Position numbers and translations under genes: made by a program. Positions 48,855 through 58,748 of a stretch of DNA of 64,000 bases are shown here, one piece after another. The notes below the pieces were generated by a model that worked only from the letters and a program-made list of their open reading frames with translations, did no database searches and had not been told where the DNA came from. The DNA is from Clitoria ternatea (lineage: Eukaryota > Streptophyta > Magnoliopsida > Fabales > Fabaceae), in contig CM075675.1 in NCBI GenBank assembly GCA_037962975.1, forward strand, positions 9,062,001 through 9,126,000, in the 5' to 3' direction. Within the stretch, counting starts at the first letter, position 1, and the number at the start of each line of letters is the position of its first letter.

Positions 48855-49035
48855 ACCTGTATCAGACACGTATCGGATACCGATACGCGACCGATACGTC
48901 CCGATACGTATCCAAAAAGTATCGGAATTAAAAAAAATAATTTAATTGAAACCCAAAAACAGATACACATGGGATACGGCTCTGATACGTGAAGCTCAAG
49001 TGGGATACGGCTTACGCACAGAGGATACGATACTT
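48855..49035. repeat. GATACG / CGTATC motif cluster
   Basis: GATACG or its complement occurs about a dozen times in 180 bp, for example GTATCGGATACCGATACG near 48870. Many are arranged as inverted pairs. Degenerate repeats of this type are scattered in plant genomes and yield false RYVSDTYP-like peptides. Its role is unknown. Confidence 0.6.
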
Positions 49036-49083
49036 GACACTCACTCAGCCAAATAAGTAGTCTGGGGAAGACTTCATCTTGCG

Positions 49084-49305
49084 CTAGCAGTTAATTACGA
49101 TAACATGATAAAACATGGCAAAAACATGTGCCCTATTTACGTTTGAAGGCACTTTATGAATTGGATGCTTCGGTAACTTGCTCTCCATCAAAACCAAATC
49201 AGTGAAGGGTATGAAGCCCTCCAACTTAGCTCTTTGGATCAGACCCTCCAGCACTCTATAAATTGCTTCCTTTTCAGCATGAGACTGATCATCCTCACAT
49301 TTCAT
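49084..49305 (-). other. Unrecognised 73-codon antisense frame in the CACTA element
   Basis: On the minus strand the frame reads CEDDQSHAEKEAIYRVLEGL then IQRAKLEGFIPFTDLVLMES. The composition is protein-like, and the frame has no relation to transposase or to nearby repeats. It could be another captured exon piece. No source gene is recognised, and a chance frame is possible. Confidence 0.3.
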
Positions 49306-49785
49306 TCATCACTCTCTTCTTCCATGGCTCTTCCTGATCATCCTCACATTTCATTTATCAAAAATGTTTTACTTGTATATATTACTAAAATCATTAATGT
49401 TTTGTATAATAAATGATATTAGAGATATGTTAATATTCAATAACATTAATACAAAAAAAACTACTTCCAACTAATATTCTTAATATGTGTCAAATTAGTT
49501 ATTTAAGTTGATATAAACTTAGTCAGTTGTAAAGCTAAAAGTTATTACATTCTTATCTGTTACATCTTTAGAAACTTCATTATGGAAGCCAGTTGAATGT
49601 TGGGAACTTTGATTAACACTGTTAACAATCAACTTTGTCATGCAGACCAATACACTTTACGCGTGGTCTGTGTTTGGCTCTCATCAGCTTTGTCTCCATC
49701 GCTATCTCTCTTTCGACGGTAATCCCCTAACGCTAACTTATCCGGCTATGTGTGTTGTATGTGTTGAAGTGTATGTATGTTGATT

Positions 49786-50008
49786 GTTGTTTGTTAGTGG
49801 AGAGCTGAGCTCATTAGGCAGTGATTGTGTGTGCTGATAACATGATTTTTTATGCATGTGTAATGTTGTTTGTTAGTGGAGAGCAGAGCTCATTAGGCAT
49901 TGGTTTTGTGTGCTGATAACATGATTTACGATGCATGTGTAATGTTGTTTGTTAGTGGAGAGCAGAGCTCATTAGCCGTTGATGACATATATTGATAACA
50001 TGATTTTG
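49786..50008. repeat. 79-bp tandem repeat, nearly three copies
   Basis: GTTGTTTGTTAGTGGAGAGC begins at 49786, 49865 and 49944. Each copy goes on with GAGCTCATTAG and TGATAACATGATTT. The third copy is shortened and more diverged. It lies between the leader exon candidate and the transposase start. Confidence 0.9.
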
Positions 50009-50120
50009 TGTTCATAACTGTGAATATCATATACAATGCGTATGATATGTTTATTTATCTATACTGGGAAGTTTTCTATATGTAACAGGCCATTTGTAAA
50101 TTTGGGAAATGTCTAGTTTA

Positions 50121-50155
50121 CAGGGGAGACTCTGCCAAAATTTCGGCAGGCTCCC
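50121..50155 (+). promoter_or_regulatory. Stem-loop module, copy 1 (upstream of TNPD)
   Basis: ACAGGGGAGACTCTGCC pairs with GGCAGGCTCCC across AAAATTTC. The same module with about 30 bp of related upstream sequence recurs at 54970-55005 in intron 1 of the TNPA-like gene. Function unknown. Confidence 0.55.
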
Positions 50156-50283
50156 TTTATTAGGGAACTTAAAAAATGAAACACAACGTTAATAATGTAG
50201 GGTTTAGTCGTGTGTGTACCCATTAGATTCCCGTTCAAGTTTCAAAATAACCGGTCGATGTACCGTGTTGTGTTGGATCTTGA

Positions 50284-50603
50284 ATTGTCCCGGTTGGACA
50301 GTTTGGTATGAATTTGTAACCTGTAGGGCGTAACCCATCAATGTTGTATGTGGTCTATCTTGAGAAGTTGAATGAATGTTCATTTGAAATTTCGGTTATG
50401 GTGTTTCGTATTGTTCCCAGGGTGCATGTCTGCGTGTGGTGTTTCATACCGTACGTATCTCTGTGTACTCGGGGACCAATGCGAAATGCTGCCGAAATTT
50501 CAAATGAACATTCATTCAACTCAAGATAGACCACATACAATTATGGGATGGGTTACGGATGGTTGCATATTCATCCCGAATGGGATAGGGCCCCACCAAT
50601 TTG
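50284..50603. repeat. Foldback (inverted repeat) just upstream of TNPD start
   Basis: The left arm 50344-50395 (TTGTATGTGGTCTATCTTGAG onward) is matched almost perfectly by the inverse of 50492-50540. Looser pairing continues inward (TTTCGTATTGTTCCC with GGGGACCAATGCGAAA) and outward (GCGTAACCCATC with GATGGGTTACG), giving arms of about 150 bp around a short loop. It lies 95 bp before the TNPD start codon. Mirror-image short frames on both strands come from this palindrome. Confidence 0.9.
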
Positions 50604-50696
50604 CAACATCAAAGAGATAGAGTGATTCACAACCGATAGTTAAATAAAAATTTAAACGTGTAAGGTAACAGAAATCGTGCTTGTTAGATACTGTAA

Positions 50697-53600
50697 ATGG
50701 AGGTACCGGCAAATCGGCGATGGATGTACAACCGACTAGATCGCAATCGGCGAGTGACTGAGGAGTTTATGATGGGGCTGTTGGACTTCATTCCGTTCGC
50801 TACGGCAAACACGCCTGGATTTGAAGTGACTCAGAAGATCCGTTGTCCGTGCTCAAGGTGCAAATGCATGAGTTTTGAATACGCGGATGATGTCATGTGC
50901 CACCTAACTGAGAAAGGGTTCATGGAAACATACCACTGCTGGTACAACCATGGTGAGCAGTTACCGCGTAGACCGTCAGACGTAATCGTGCAACAGTCTT
51001 ACTACGAGGTTGGAGGAAACAGGGATACGTACAACAACATAGAACAAATGGTGATGGATCATGTTGGACCCTCCACCGGGCGTATGCTGGAACATAATGA
51101 CCAAGCAGGTCATGGGGACTCTGACAATGCAGAGGAGGATCCTAATCCGGAGGTGAAGAGATTTTATGATTTGTTGGCGGCGGCTCAGACTCCATTGTGG
51201 GACGGGTGCAACAGTCACACTGAGTTATCCGCCTCCCTAGCTGCTTTAAGCATAAAGGCAGATTATAATCTTTCTGGAGGTTGTTTTGATAGGATGGTCA
51301 GTCTGATGGGTTCCACCATGCCTAGTAATCACAGAATGCCAGCAAACCTGTACCGTGCTAAGAAACAAGTGGCAAACTTGGGGCTGGGTTGTGTGAAGAT
51401 AGAGTGTTGTGTTGGTGGATGTATGCTGTTCAGAAATGAGTTTGCAGACGAGAGTGTCACAAAATGTCTGCATTGTAATGAGGAACGCTACAAGACCGTT
51501 AAAAGGAGAGGGAAGGTAACCCGGATGGCCAGGAAGAAAATGTGGTACTTCCCTATAACACCGCGTCTTCAATGCCTGTATGCCTCATTGTCCACGGCAA
51601 AACACATGCGTTGGCATGCTCTGAACCGAACACAAGAGGGGTTTCTTTGCCATCCTTCCGACGGGAAAGCATGGAAGTGTTTGGATGAGCTATATCCGGA
51701 CTTTTCTGGCGAGCCGCGAAATGTAAGACTTGGATTATGTACTGATGGGTTTAACCCTTTCGGTCAATACGGAAGGGCTTACTCTTGTTGGCCAGTCATC
51801 CTGACCCCATACAATCTGCCGCCTGATATGTGTATGAAGAGGGAGGTCATGTTTCTATCTATACTGGTTCCAGGACCCAAAAATCCAAAGGCGAACATAG
51901 ACGTGTTTTTGCAACCGTTGGTTGAAGAGTTATCACAGTTATGGGATGTCGGGGTAATGACATACGATGTGTCTTTGAAGAACAACTTTATGATGCGTGC
52001 TGTTTTGATGTGGACTATTAACGACTTCCCGGCCTATGGTATGCTTTCTGGATGGTCCACGTCTGGGAAGCTTGCTTGCCCTGTATGCATGGAACATACC
52101 GGGGGGATCACTCCCTGTTAGTGGCAAGACAAGTTTCTTTGACTGTCATAGAAAGTTTCTACCGTTGGATCACCCGTTTAGGAGGAACAAAACCGCTTTT
52201 AAGAAGAACAAGGTTGTTAATGAACCTCTACCCCGTAGGTTATCTGGTGCACGGGTTTGGCAGAGGGTCGAAGAGTATCCTTACATCTGGGACAAGAGTG
52301 TTAAGGAGTTTGCGGGTTACGGTAAGGAACACCACTGGGTGAAGCAGAGTGTGTTGTGGGATTTGCCATATTGGAAAGACTTGTTGTTAAGACACAACAT
52401 TGATGTGATGCACACTGAACGTAATGTTTTTATGAATATTTTTGACACTGTTATGGACATCAAAGGGAGAATAAAGGACAACAAGAAGAGTCGTCTAGAC
52501 CTTCCGATTTGGTGTTCTAGGAAGGAGTTGGAGTTGAGGGATGCGGGACGTGGAAGAATGTTTAAACCCCATGCAAAATATGCTTTAACTAGACCACAAC
52601 AGATTGCTGTGTGTATTTGGATGAATGGGTTGACCCTGCCTGACGGATTCGCTTCTAACTTGAGTAGATGTGTCGACGTGAAGGAGGGCAGGGTGTTTGG
52701 CATGAAAAGTCATGATTGCCATGTGTTTATGCAACAACTACTCCCGTACGCGTTTCATGCCTTACCGAAGCCTATTTGGAAAACGTTAGTGGAGTTGAGT
52801 CACTTCTTTAAGGAGTTGACGGCTACTTCGTTGAGTGTGGAGAAACTTGTGAAGATGGAAGAAACTATCCCGGTATTGATTTGTAAGTTGGAGCAGATTT
52901 TCCCACCAAGTTTCTTTGACTCCATGGAGCATTTGCCTATCCATCTACCGTACGAGGCCTTGGTTGGTAGCCCAGTGCAGTATCGTTGGATGTATCCATT
53001 CGAAAGGTGAATGCTTGGTGAACTCTTTAATTTCATTGCAAACACTTCTTATAATAGTATTTTCTAACTTAACACCGTCTTGTTAATGATGTTGAAGATT
53101 CTTACGCTCTTTAAAAGATAAAGTGTCGAACAAAGCCTGCGTTGAAGCTTCAATTTGTGAGGCATACTTAGTCGAAGAAATGACAACCTTTGCTTCTTTC
53201 TATTTTCCAACGGAGATAGAAACTAGAATGAGTAGAATTCCCCGCAATCTTGGGGTAGCCAGCCGCACAGGGTTTGATGAACAAACGTCGATTTTTAACT
53301 ATCCTGGTCACCCGGGGGGCAGGCTCATAAAATGTTACATTGATGAGAAAGATCGAAAGGCGGCTCACTTGTACATTCTTCTCAATTGCCCAGAAGTGGA
53401 ACCCTTTATTGAGTAAGTCATAGAAGTTATATTATACATTCTTAACGTAGCTTTTATATTAAACTTATTTGTTTCTTTCAATAGCTTATACACAGATATG
53501 CTAAAACTTGAGCAAAATGATTTAACTGATGACCAAATTCATAGTGAGGTGTCATCCAAGTTCGTTGGTTGGTTCGCGCAACATGTAAGACCCGTATACC

Positions 53601-54455
53601 AAGTGTTTTTAAGCCTATTTGCTTCTAACTCCCGTCAATATGGTAACAATGACCTACTTCTTATGTTGTACATAGATACAAGACCCTAACAACCATATTG
53701 AAGATTCTTTACTCCAAGCCCTTTCTTGGGGGCCGGTGAAGACTGTTAAAAAATGGCCTATTTACTACGTAAATGGCTACAAGTTTAATATTCTTCAATG
53801 GAGTGAAGGGATGCGCACCCATAACTACGGGGTTTGTGTTAAAGGCACCGCCGGTCAGTTGGAAGAAGACTTTTATGGAGTGCTAACGGAGATTGTTGAA
53901 GTTTCATTCTCTGGACGACTAAGAAGAGATATTGTTCTATTCAAATGTGATTGGTTCGACAACACAATCGGTGTTGGAACAAAGGTTGACAACAACTACG
54001 GCTTAGTTGAGGTCAAGAAGAATGGTAGATATAAAGGGTTTGATCCCTTCATTTTTGCCCAACAAGCTGAGCAGGTTTATTACACCGACTTCCCGGGAGG
54101 ACATCGGGACTGGTATGCAGTAATCAAGGCCAAGGCCCGAAGTCAGATCACTGACAATGTCTCCGAGGAGGTCGATGACGCTTATCAGCTTGCACCACAC
54201 GAGCTCAACGATGCCAATTTGTTGTTCAACATTGATCCAGTCATAATGGATGAGACACTCGCCACTACGGGGGGTGAACACATTGACAAAGACCTTGTCT
54301 CTCGATCAAAACGGTCTAGGGCTGATTTGGATACTGATGAACTTGTTCAAACAGATAACCACAGTGACACTGAAACTGAGGGGGAATTTGAAACTGAAAC
54401 AGACACAGAGTATGTAGTTGTTAAACATATATACATAGGTTTATATATATCCTGA
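50697..54455 (+). CDS. TNPD/TNP2-type CACTA transposase (four exons, one frameshift)
   Basis: The product should cut and join the element ends in the nucleus. The start MEVPANRRWMYNRL opens a transposase-associated domain (residues 1-80, with CPCSRCKC). The TNP2/Transposase_21 domain follows (about 51250-52500, with FPITPRLQCLYAS, MRWHA, LGLCTDGFNPFG, DCHRKFLPLDHPFRR and NIDVMHTERNV). DUF4218-type (52900-53580) and DUF4216-type (53740-54170) regions come next, then an acidic tail. Splice sites that keep the frame: 53006/53098 (AG|GTGAAT...GAAG|AT), 53412/53485 (GA|GTAAGT...ATAG|CT), 53584/53676 (AT|GTAAGA...ATAG|AT). The frame changes by one base near the six-G run at 52101-52106, so the frames 50697-52121 and 52036-53006 must be one broken gene. 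The predicted product is about 1,170 residues, a usual length. The acidic end could instead splice at 54412 (GA|GTATGT). The frameshift could be real decay or a sequencing error. Confidence 0.9.
52101..52106 (+). other. Single-base frameshift site in TNPD (G6 run)
   Basis: Upstream the gene reads ACPVCMEHT in one frame; downstream it reads KTSFFDCHRKFLP in the frame one base further on. The switch falls at or just after the run of six G, a typical place for an indel or a base-calling error. No GT-AG intron fits here. Confidence 0.7.
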
Positions 54456-54488
54456 GACTAACCTTTTTTTTCATGATTTTATCCACAG

Positions 54489-56183
54489 ATGACGGGACGT
54501 CGACTGCCCTTCAGTAGGGGTGGTGGGTCCAGGACCCCGGCTTCCCGTCTGGGGACTCCTACCCCAGGGCAGGAGACCACTCCATCACCACCACAGCGGA
54601 CCACTCCATCACCACTACAGCAGACCACTCCATCACCACCACCACAGCAGACCACCCCATCACCCCCACAGCTGACCACCCCAGAGCAGACTCCTGGAGT
54701 TGGTGGCTTGGAGGACCATGGCCATCAGGCGACCCCACCTCCGGCATCCCCTCTGCCCATGTTGGTACCCGTGCCGGCCGGAGACGAGTAAGTGACTAAA
54801 TTTCATATACTTTTATGTTATTTGTATGATACTTTATATTAGGGTTTAGTGGAAAGACTTGTTGGTTTATTGGATGTTACTTTAATTAGTACTTGTATAG
54901 ATTGAATTGTACTGGGCACTCTTCTGTTTGTAACAGGGTAACTATTTAAACTTGGAAATGTTACATTTACAGGGGAGACTCTGCCGAAATTTTGGGTGTC
55001 TCCCTAGATTGTGTGTTGTTTTACTCCTAACATAATTGTTGTCATTACAGCTTTGTTGATAGTAGTCGCACTACCAAAGCGATTACTAAGGTTTTGAAGG
55101 CCCAGTGGGATGGTCCATATATATCTTGGACAGATGCTGGGAAGGTTGTGCAAGATAGGTGGTTTGACACCTTCTCGGTAAGTTCCTAGCTCATTTATTG
55201 TGACTTGATTTGTAAAATAGACCTGTTATTAATTTTGATTTCTCAATTCATTTTACAGTGTGATTACCAGTGGGCGGAGGGTATGATTGATGAGATTAGG
55301 AAGGTCTTTGCCACAAAGACCTCCAAAATCATCAAGAGTACCCTTTGGAAGGTGAGGGACAAGGGTGAGCGCCCTCGTTGGATCCCGGAGGACCATTGGG
55401 ACGGGATGGTCCAGAAGTGGGGCGGGGTCCCATTCCAGCAGGCGAGTGCTCGGAATAGGGCCAACAGAGCCGCCGATGCTGCAGCCTCGGTTTACGCTGG
55501 GGGTAGCATTTCAACCCTCGAGCACAAGAAAAGATTTGTAAGTATATTTATGTTTAACATTTCTATTATGATTCGTCTTACATGTTTACAAATAATAATC
55601 TCAATGTTTTTTGTCCACCACAGGAGCAGAGGGAGCACCGGGAGCCTTCTTTGTTTGAGGTCATGCAAATGACCAAGAAGAACAAAGCCGGTGCATGGGT
55701 AAACCAGAAGACTACGGAGCTAGCGGTATTTACTTTTAACTGACACATGCTTATAATTTACAAATCAGCTTACTAATCCTATCGTTGTTTTTGAATTTAC
55801 AGGAGGCGTATCAGGCCAGGAGGGCCGAGAAGGAGGCGGACCTGGTGGCTTCCACTCCTGAAAGGGAGGTTCCTCCCACCCTATCTTGTTCTGACGACAA
55901 CGCCATCTATATGGAGGCTGTTGGCGGTGTGAACAAGAAAGGGAGGGTGTTTGGATTGGGTGGCGTCGGCACGCAGCTGGCGAAAAAGGGGAAGACCCCT
56001 TCCTCTTCGTCTTCCTCTGGTCTTCCGACTGAGGTCGTTCAGGTAATTCAAAACCTGAACGATGAGCTACAGGAGGAGCGACGTCAGAGGCAGTTGCTGT
56101 TGGAGCGGCACGAGGCGGACCGACAGAAGGCCGAGGCGGACCGACAGCGGGCCGAGGAGCAGCACGCCGAGACTCGTCGGTAA
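54489..56183 (+). CDS. TNPA-like second CACTA protein (plant En/Spm transposase family)
   Basis: This is the second protein of the CACTA element; relatives of this type are thought to bind subterminal repeats and assist transposition. Five exons are predicted: 54489-54787, 55051-55177, 55259-55537, 55624-55725 and 55803-56183, all with GT-AG introns. The joined length is 1188 bp, exactly 396 codons, with no internal stop. Exon 1 encodes a Pro/Thr/Gln-rich tract with TTPSPP repeats. Exons 2-4 encode the conserved part (WDGPYISWTDAG, QWAEGMIDEIRKVF, WKVRDKGERPRWIPEDHWDG, SLFEVMQMTKKNKAGAWVNQ). Exon 5 has IYMEAVGGVNKKGRVFGLG and ends in an acidic/basic EADRQKAEADRQRAEE coiled coil. The ATG follows a splice acceptor (CCACAG|ATG) directly, so it may also be reached by splicing from an upstream leader, as tnpA and tnpD are in maize Spm. 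GC content is higher than in the surrounding DNA. Confidence 0.88.
54970..55005 (+). promoter_or_regulatory. Stem-loop module, copy 2 (TNPA-like intron 1)
   Basis: ACAGGGGAGACTCTGCCG and TTGGGTGTCTCCC can pair. Sequence and upstream context (TAACAGG, TTGGAAATGT, TTTACAGGGG) match copy 1 at 50121-50155. It lies inside the predicted first intron. Confidence 0.55.
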
Positions 56184-56619
56184 CTTGCTCAGTAGCAGGA
56201 GCTACTGATGCAGTTGATGGCGAGGCTACCTCCCCCCACTTCCCAGGCGCCCCCACCACCACCCCAGGATCCCCCACCACCTTGATTGTAGTTCTTTTAT
56301 TTATACACATTGTATATTTGATTTTTAGTTATGTTATATTTTCATTCAGTATTTATTTTGTCATTCTTTATTTATTATGTCAAATATTTATTGGTAATTA
56401 CATTCAAATCACAAAGCCTTATTCTACCTATCATTAGTAATTCAACCTATTTGATAAATTAATTTAATCTATTATTTTGTTTTTAATAATAATTTATTAC
56501 TTCAAAAAAATTATTTTAATTTAATTATAAAATTTTATCAGCCAATACAAAATACAAAATATTAAGATTTTTTTAAAGTTAAATTAAATCATTGAATCAA
56601 TTTTAAAAAAATTTAAAAA
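56184..56619. other. 3' region of the TNPA-like gene
   Basis: Probably holds the 3' UTR and polyadenylation signals, then AT-rich spacer before the 3' subterminal array. The first 100 bp (56184-56285) are GC-rich and Pro-coding in one frame (PPPTSQAPPPPPQD), so the original protein may have been longer. Confidence 0.5.
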
Positions 56620-57178
56620 TGACGGTTAGCGACGGACACTTTGGTCGCTACACCACAACCACTAGCGACGGACGACCTGGTCGCTACATCACAAACACTA
56701 GCGACGGCTACTGTGGTCGCTACGTCACAACCACTAGCGACGGAACATTGTGGTCGCTGTATCATAAGCACTAGCGACGGAGTCTTCCGTCGCTGTATCA
56801 TAACCACTAGCGACGGATTCTGTCGTCGCTGTACTTGTTACAAATAGCGACGAGCAAGGGTGGTCGCTACATGAGTACATGTAGCGACGGCATAGGGTGG
56901 TCGCTGATGGCTGTTATTAGCGACGGGCTTTCGTGGTCGCTGTATGCCAACACTTAGCGACGGCTGGGGTTATTGGGACAGAGACGATTTTAGCGACGGC
57001 CTTACGCCGTCAATATGTTAGCGACGGCAGGTGTGGCGTCGCTGATGTCTTTTCGACGAGGGTTTTAGCGACGTCCTCCTTTCCGTCTGAGATGCCGTGG
57101 CTAATGTGTTTAGCGACGGCCATTCTGTGGATTAGCGACCAATACCTTCCGTCGCTATCAGTTGTTTTTTTAGTGGTG
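56620..57178. repeat. 3' terminal and subterminal repeat zone of the CACTA element
   Basis: About 25 TAGCGACGG or GTCGCT motifs occur in 540 bp, often as pairs such as TAGCGACGG then GGTCGCTA with an 8-10 bp gap. It mirrors the zone at 45580-46148. The terminal inverted repeat ends at 57178 in TTTTTTTAGTGGTG. Confidence 0.92.
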
Positions 57179-57181
57179 TCC

Positions 57182-58748
57182 CATGTCTTAGAATAAATCA
57201 GAATGTCATCAATAAAAATAATAACAAATTGATCCAAGTATGAATGAAACACTCGATTCATGCAATCCATGAACACAGCTGGAGCATTGGTTACTCCGAA
57301 GGGCATCACAAGATACTCGTAATGACCATAGCGTGTTCTAAAGGCTGTCTTCGGAATATCCTCAGACTTGACACGAATCTGATGGTATCCCGATCGTAGA
57401 TTAATCTTGGAAAATACAGTAGCACCTCTCAATTGATCTATCAAATCATCAATTCTGGGCAAAGGATATCTATTCTTCACCGTCAATTTGTTCAACTGAC
57501 GATAATCTACACATAATCTCATGCTTCCATCTTTCTTCTTCACAAGTAATACTGGCGCTCCCCATGGTGACACACTAGGCCTGATAAAATGTTTCTCCAA
57601 CAACTCCTCAATTTGCTTCTTCAGTTCTGCCAGTTCAATAGGTGACATACGATATGGGGCCTTAAATACTGGTTCTGCTCCTGGAATTAAATCAATTGAG
57701 AATTCTATCTCTTGTTCTGGAGGTAAACTTGAGATATCCTCAGGAAATACTTCAGGGAATTCAGAAACAACTGGCATCTTGATTGCTTTAGATTCACCAT
57801 CTCCTTTGGAAAGAGTAAACAAGGCAAATAATTGAATTTCACCTTGTAAGACAAAGATCTTGAGATTGTCAGAAATAAGATTTTCTTCTGATGGAAATAT
57901 CACGGTCTTGTTATGACAATCCACCAAGACTCGATTCACCGATAACTAGTTCATCCCTAGAATTACTTCCAGATCCTTCAAAGGTAAACAAACAAGATCG
58001 ACAAGAAAATTTCTACCTTCTATGAGCATAGAACAATCGTTACACACCTTAGTAGTCCTAAGTTATGTACCGGTGGGAGTGGAAACAATCAGGTCATATA
58101 TCATAGGCTTCACAGGTAATTGAAGACGTCTAACACACTCATCAGAAATAAAAGAATGTGTAGCACCAGAATCAAATAACACAGATAAAATGGTACCATT
58201 GATCTCATACTTACTTTGCACCAGATCATCTGCTTGGTCTGCTTCTGAACCACTGATGGCAAAGACTCTTCCTGTTACCGGTTGTAATCTTTGGTCTGTT
58301 GACCCCCTATTCTGTCTTGGAGGTTGATCAGCACGCGTGTTTCCTCCACGACCTCCCTGATAATCGGAACCTCTTTGATGATTCATAGTGTTGTTGTTGT
58401 TGTTTTGGCGGTTCTGGGGGCAATTTGGACTGATGTGACCTTTCTGATTACAACGATAGCAAGTGACATCTTCAAGATGTCTGTTACAATCACGTATATG
58501 ATGGTTACCTCCGCACTTTAGACATTTCATATTGTTACGTCTTTTATAAGATGATGATGATGATCCTCCCTTAAAACGACTTGGATAGAACGATCCTCTC
58601 CTTTTGAAAGCAACGGGTTGAGGTCTCAGTTGTCTATTGATCTTTTCTTGTGCCAACCTGGCTTGGTGATTCAAAAATTCGGCATTTATTAATCAAGATG
58701 GGGAAACTCCGAATTTCTTGATATCTGATAGCCTCTTTGATTTCAAGA
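57182..58748 (-). pseudogene. Gypsy element 2 gag end, protease and RT start
   Basis: From the right: the end of the gag domain (EIKEAIRYQEIRSFPIL, 58745-58690, then a shift of frame), and two intact zinc knuckles (CLKCGGNHHIRDC and CYRCNQKGHISPNC, 58525-58440). Protease has LFDSGATHSFIS (about 58180). RT has LVKKKDGSMRLCVDYRQLNK, LRSGYHQIRV, FRTRYGHYEYLVMPFG and FIDDILIYSK (57540-57190). It stops at the CACTA insertion after SKTWD. A stop near 57940 interrupts the protease-RT linker. Together with 43278-45576 this was one polyprotein frame. Confidence 0.9.

Larger units (their letters stand above)
45580..57178 (+). mobile_element. 11.6-kb CACTA element with both transposase genes, TSD TCC
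   Basis: The left end is CACTACTAAAAAAAC and the right end, inverted, is CACCACTAAAAAAAC. TCC flanks both sides (45577-45579, 57179-57181). It sits in the RT of gypsy element 2. Both subterminal zones carry arrays of AGCGAC and GTCGCT. Inside are a TNPD-type transposase gene (50697-54455) and a TNPA-like gene (54489-56183), both on the plus strand. A long first part (46150-50690) holds leader-like sequence, captured host fragments and repeats. Apart from one apparent frameshift it looks like a full autonomous En/Spm-type element, which points to a recent insertion. Confidence 0.95.

Noticed and set aside
50341..50540. Pair of near-identical small frames on opposite strands
   Set aside because: They are mirror images produced by the foldback, not two genes.
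54479..54747. Minus-strand Gly/Val-rich and Trp-rich frames
   Set aside because: Shadows of the Pro/Thr-rich exon 1 of the TNPA-like gene.
57010..57200. C-terminal extension of the gypsy RT frame into the CACTA end
   Set aside because: The frame runs on by chance past the TSD at 57179-57181 into the transposon terminus; it is not an RT domain.
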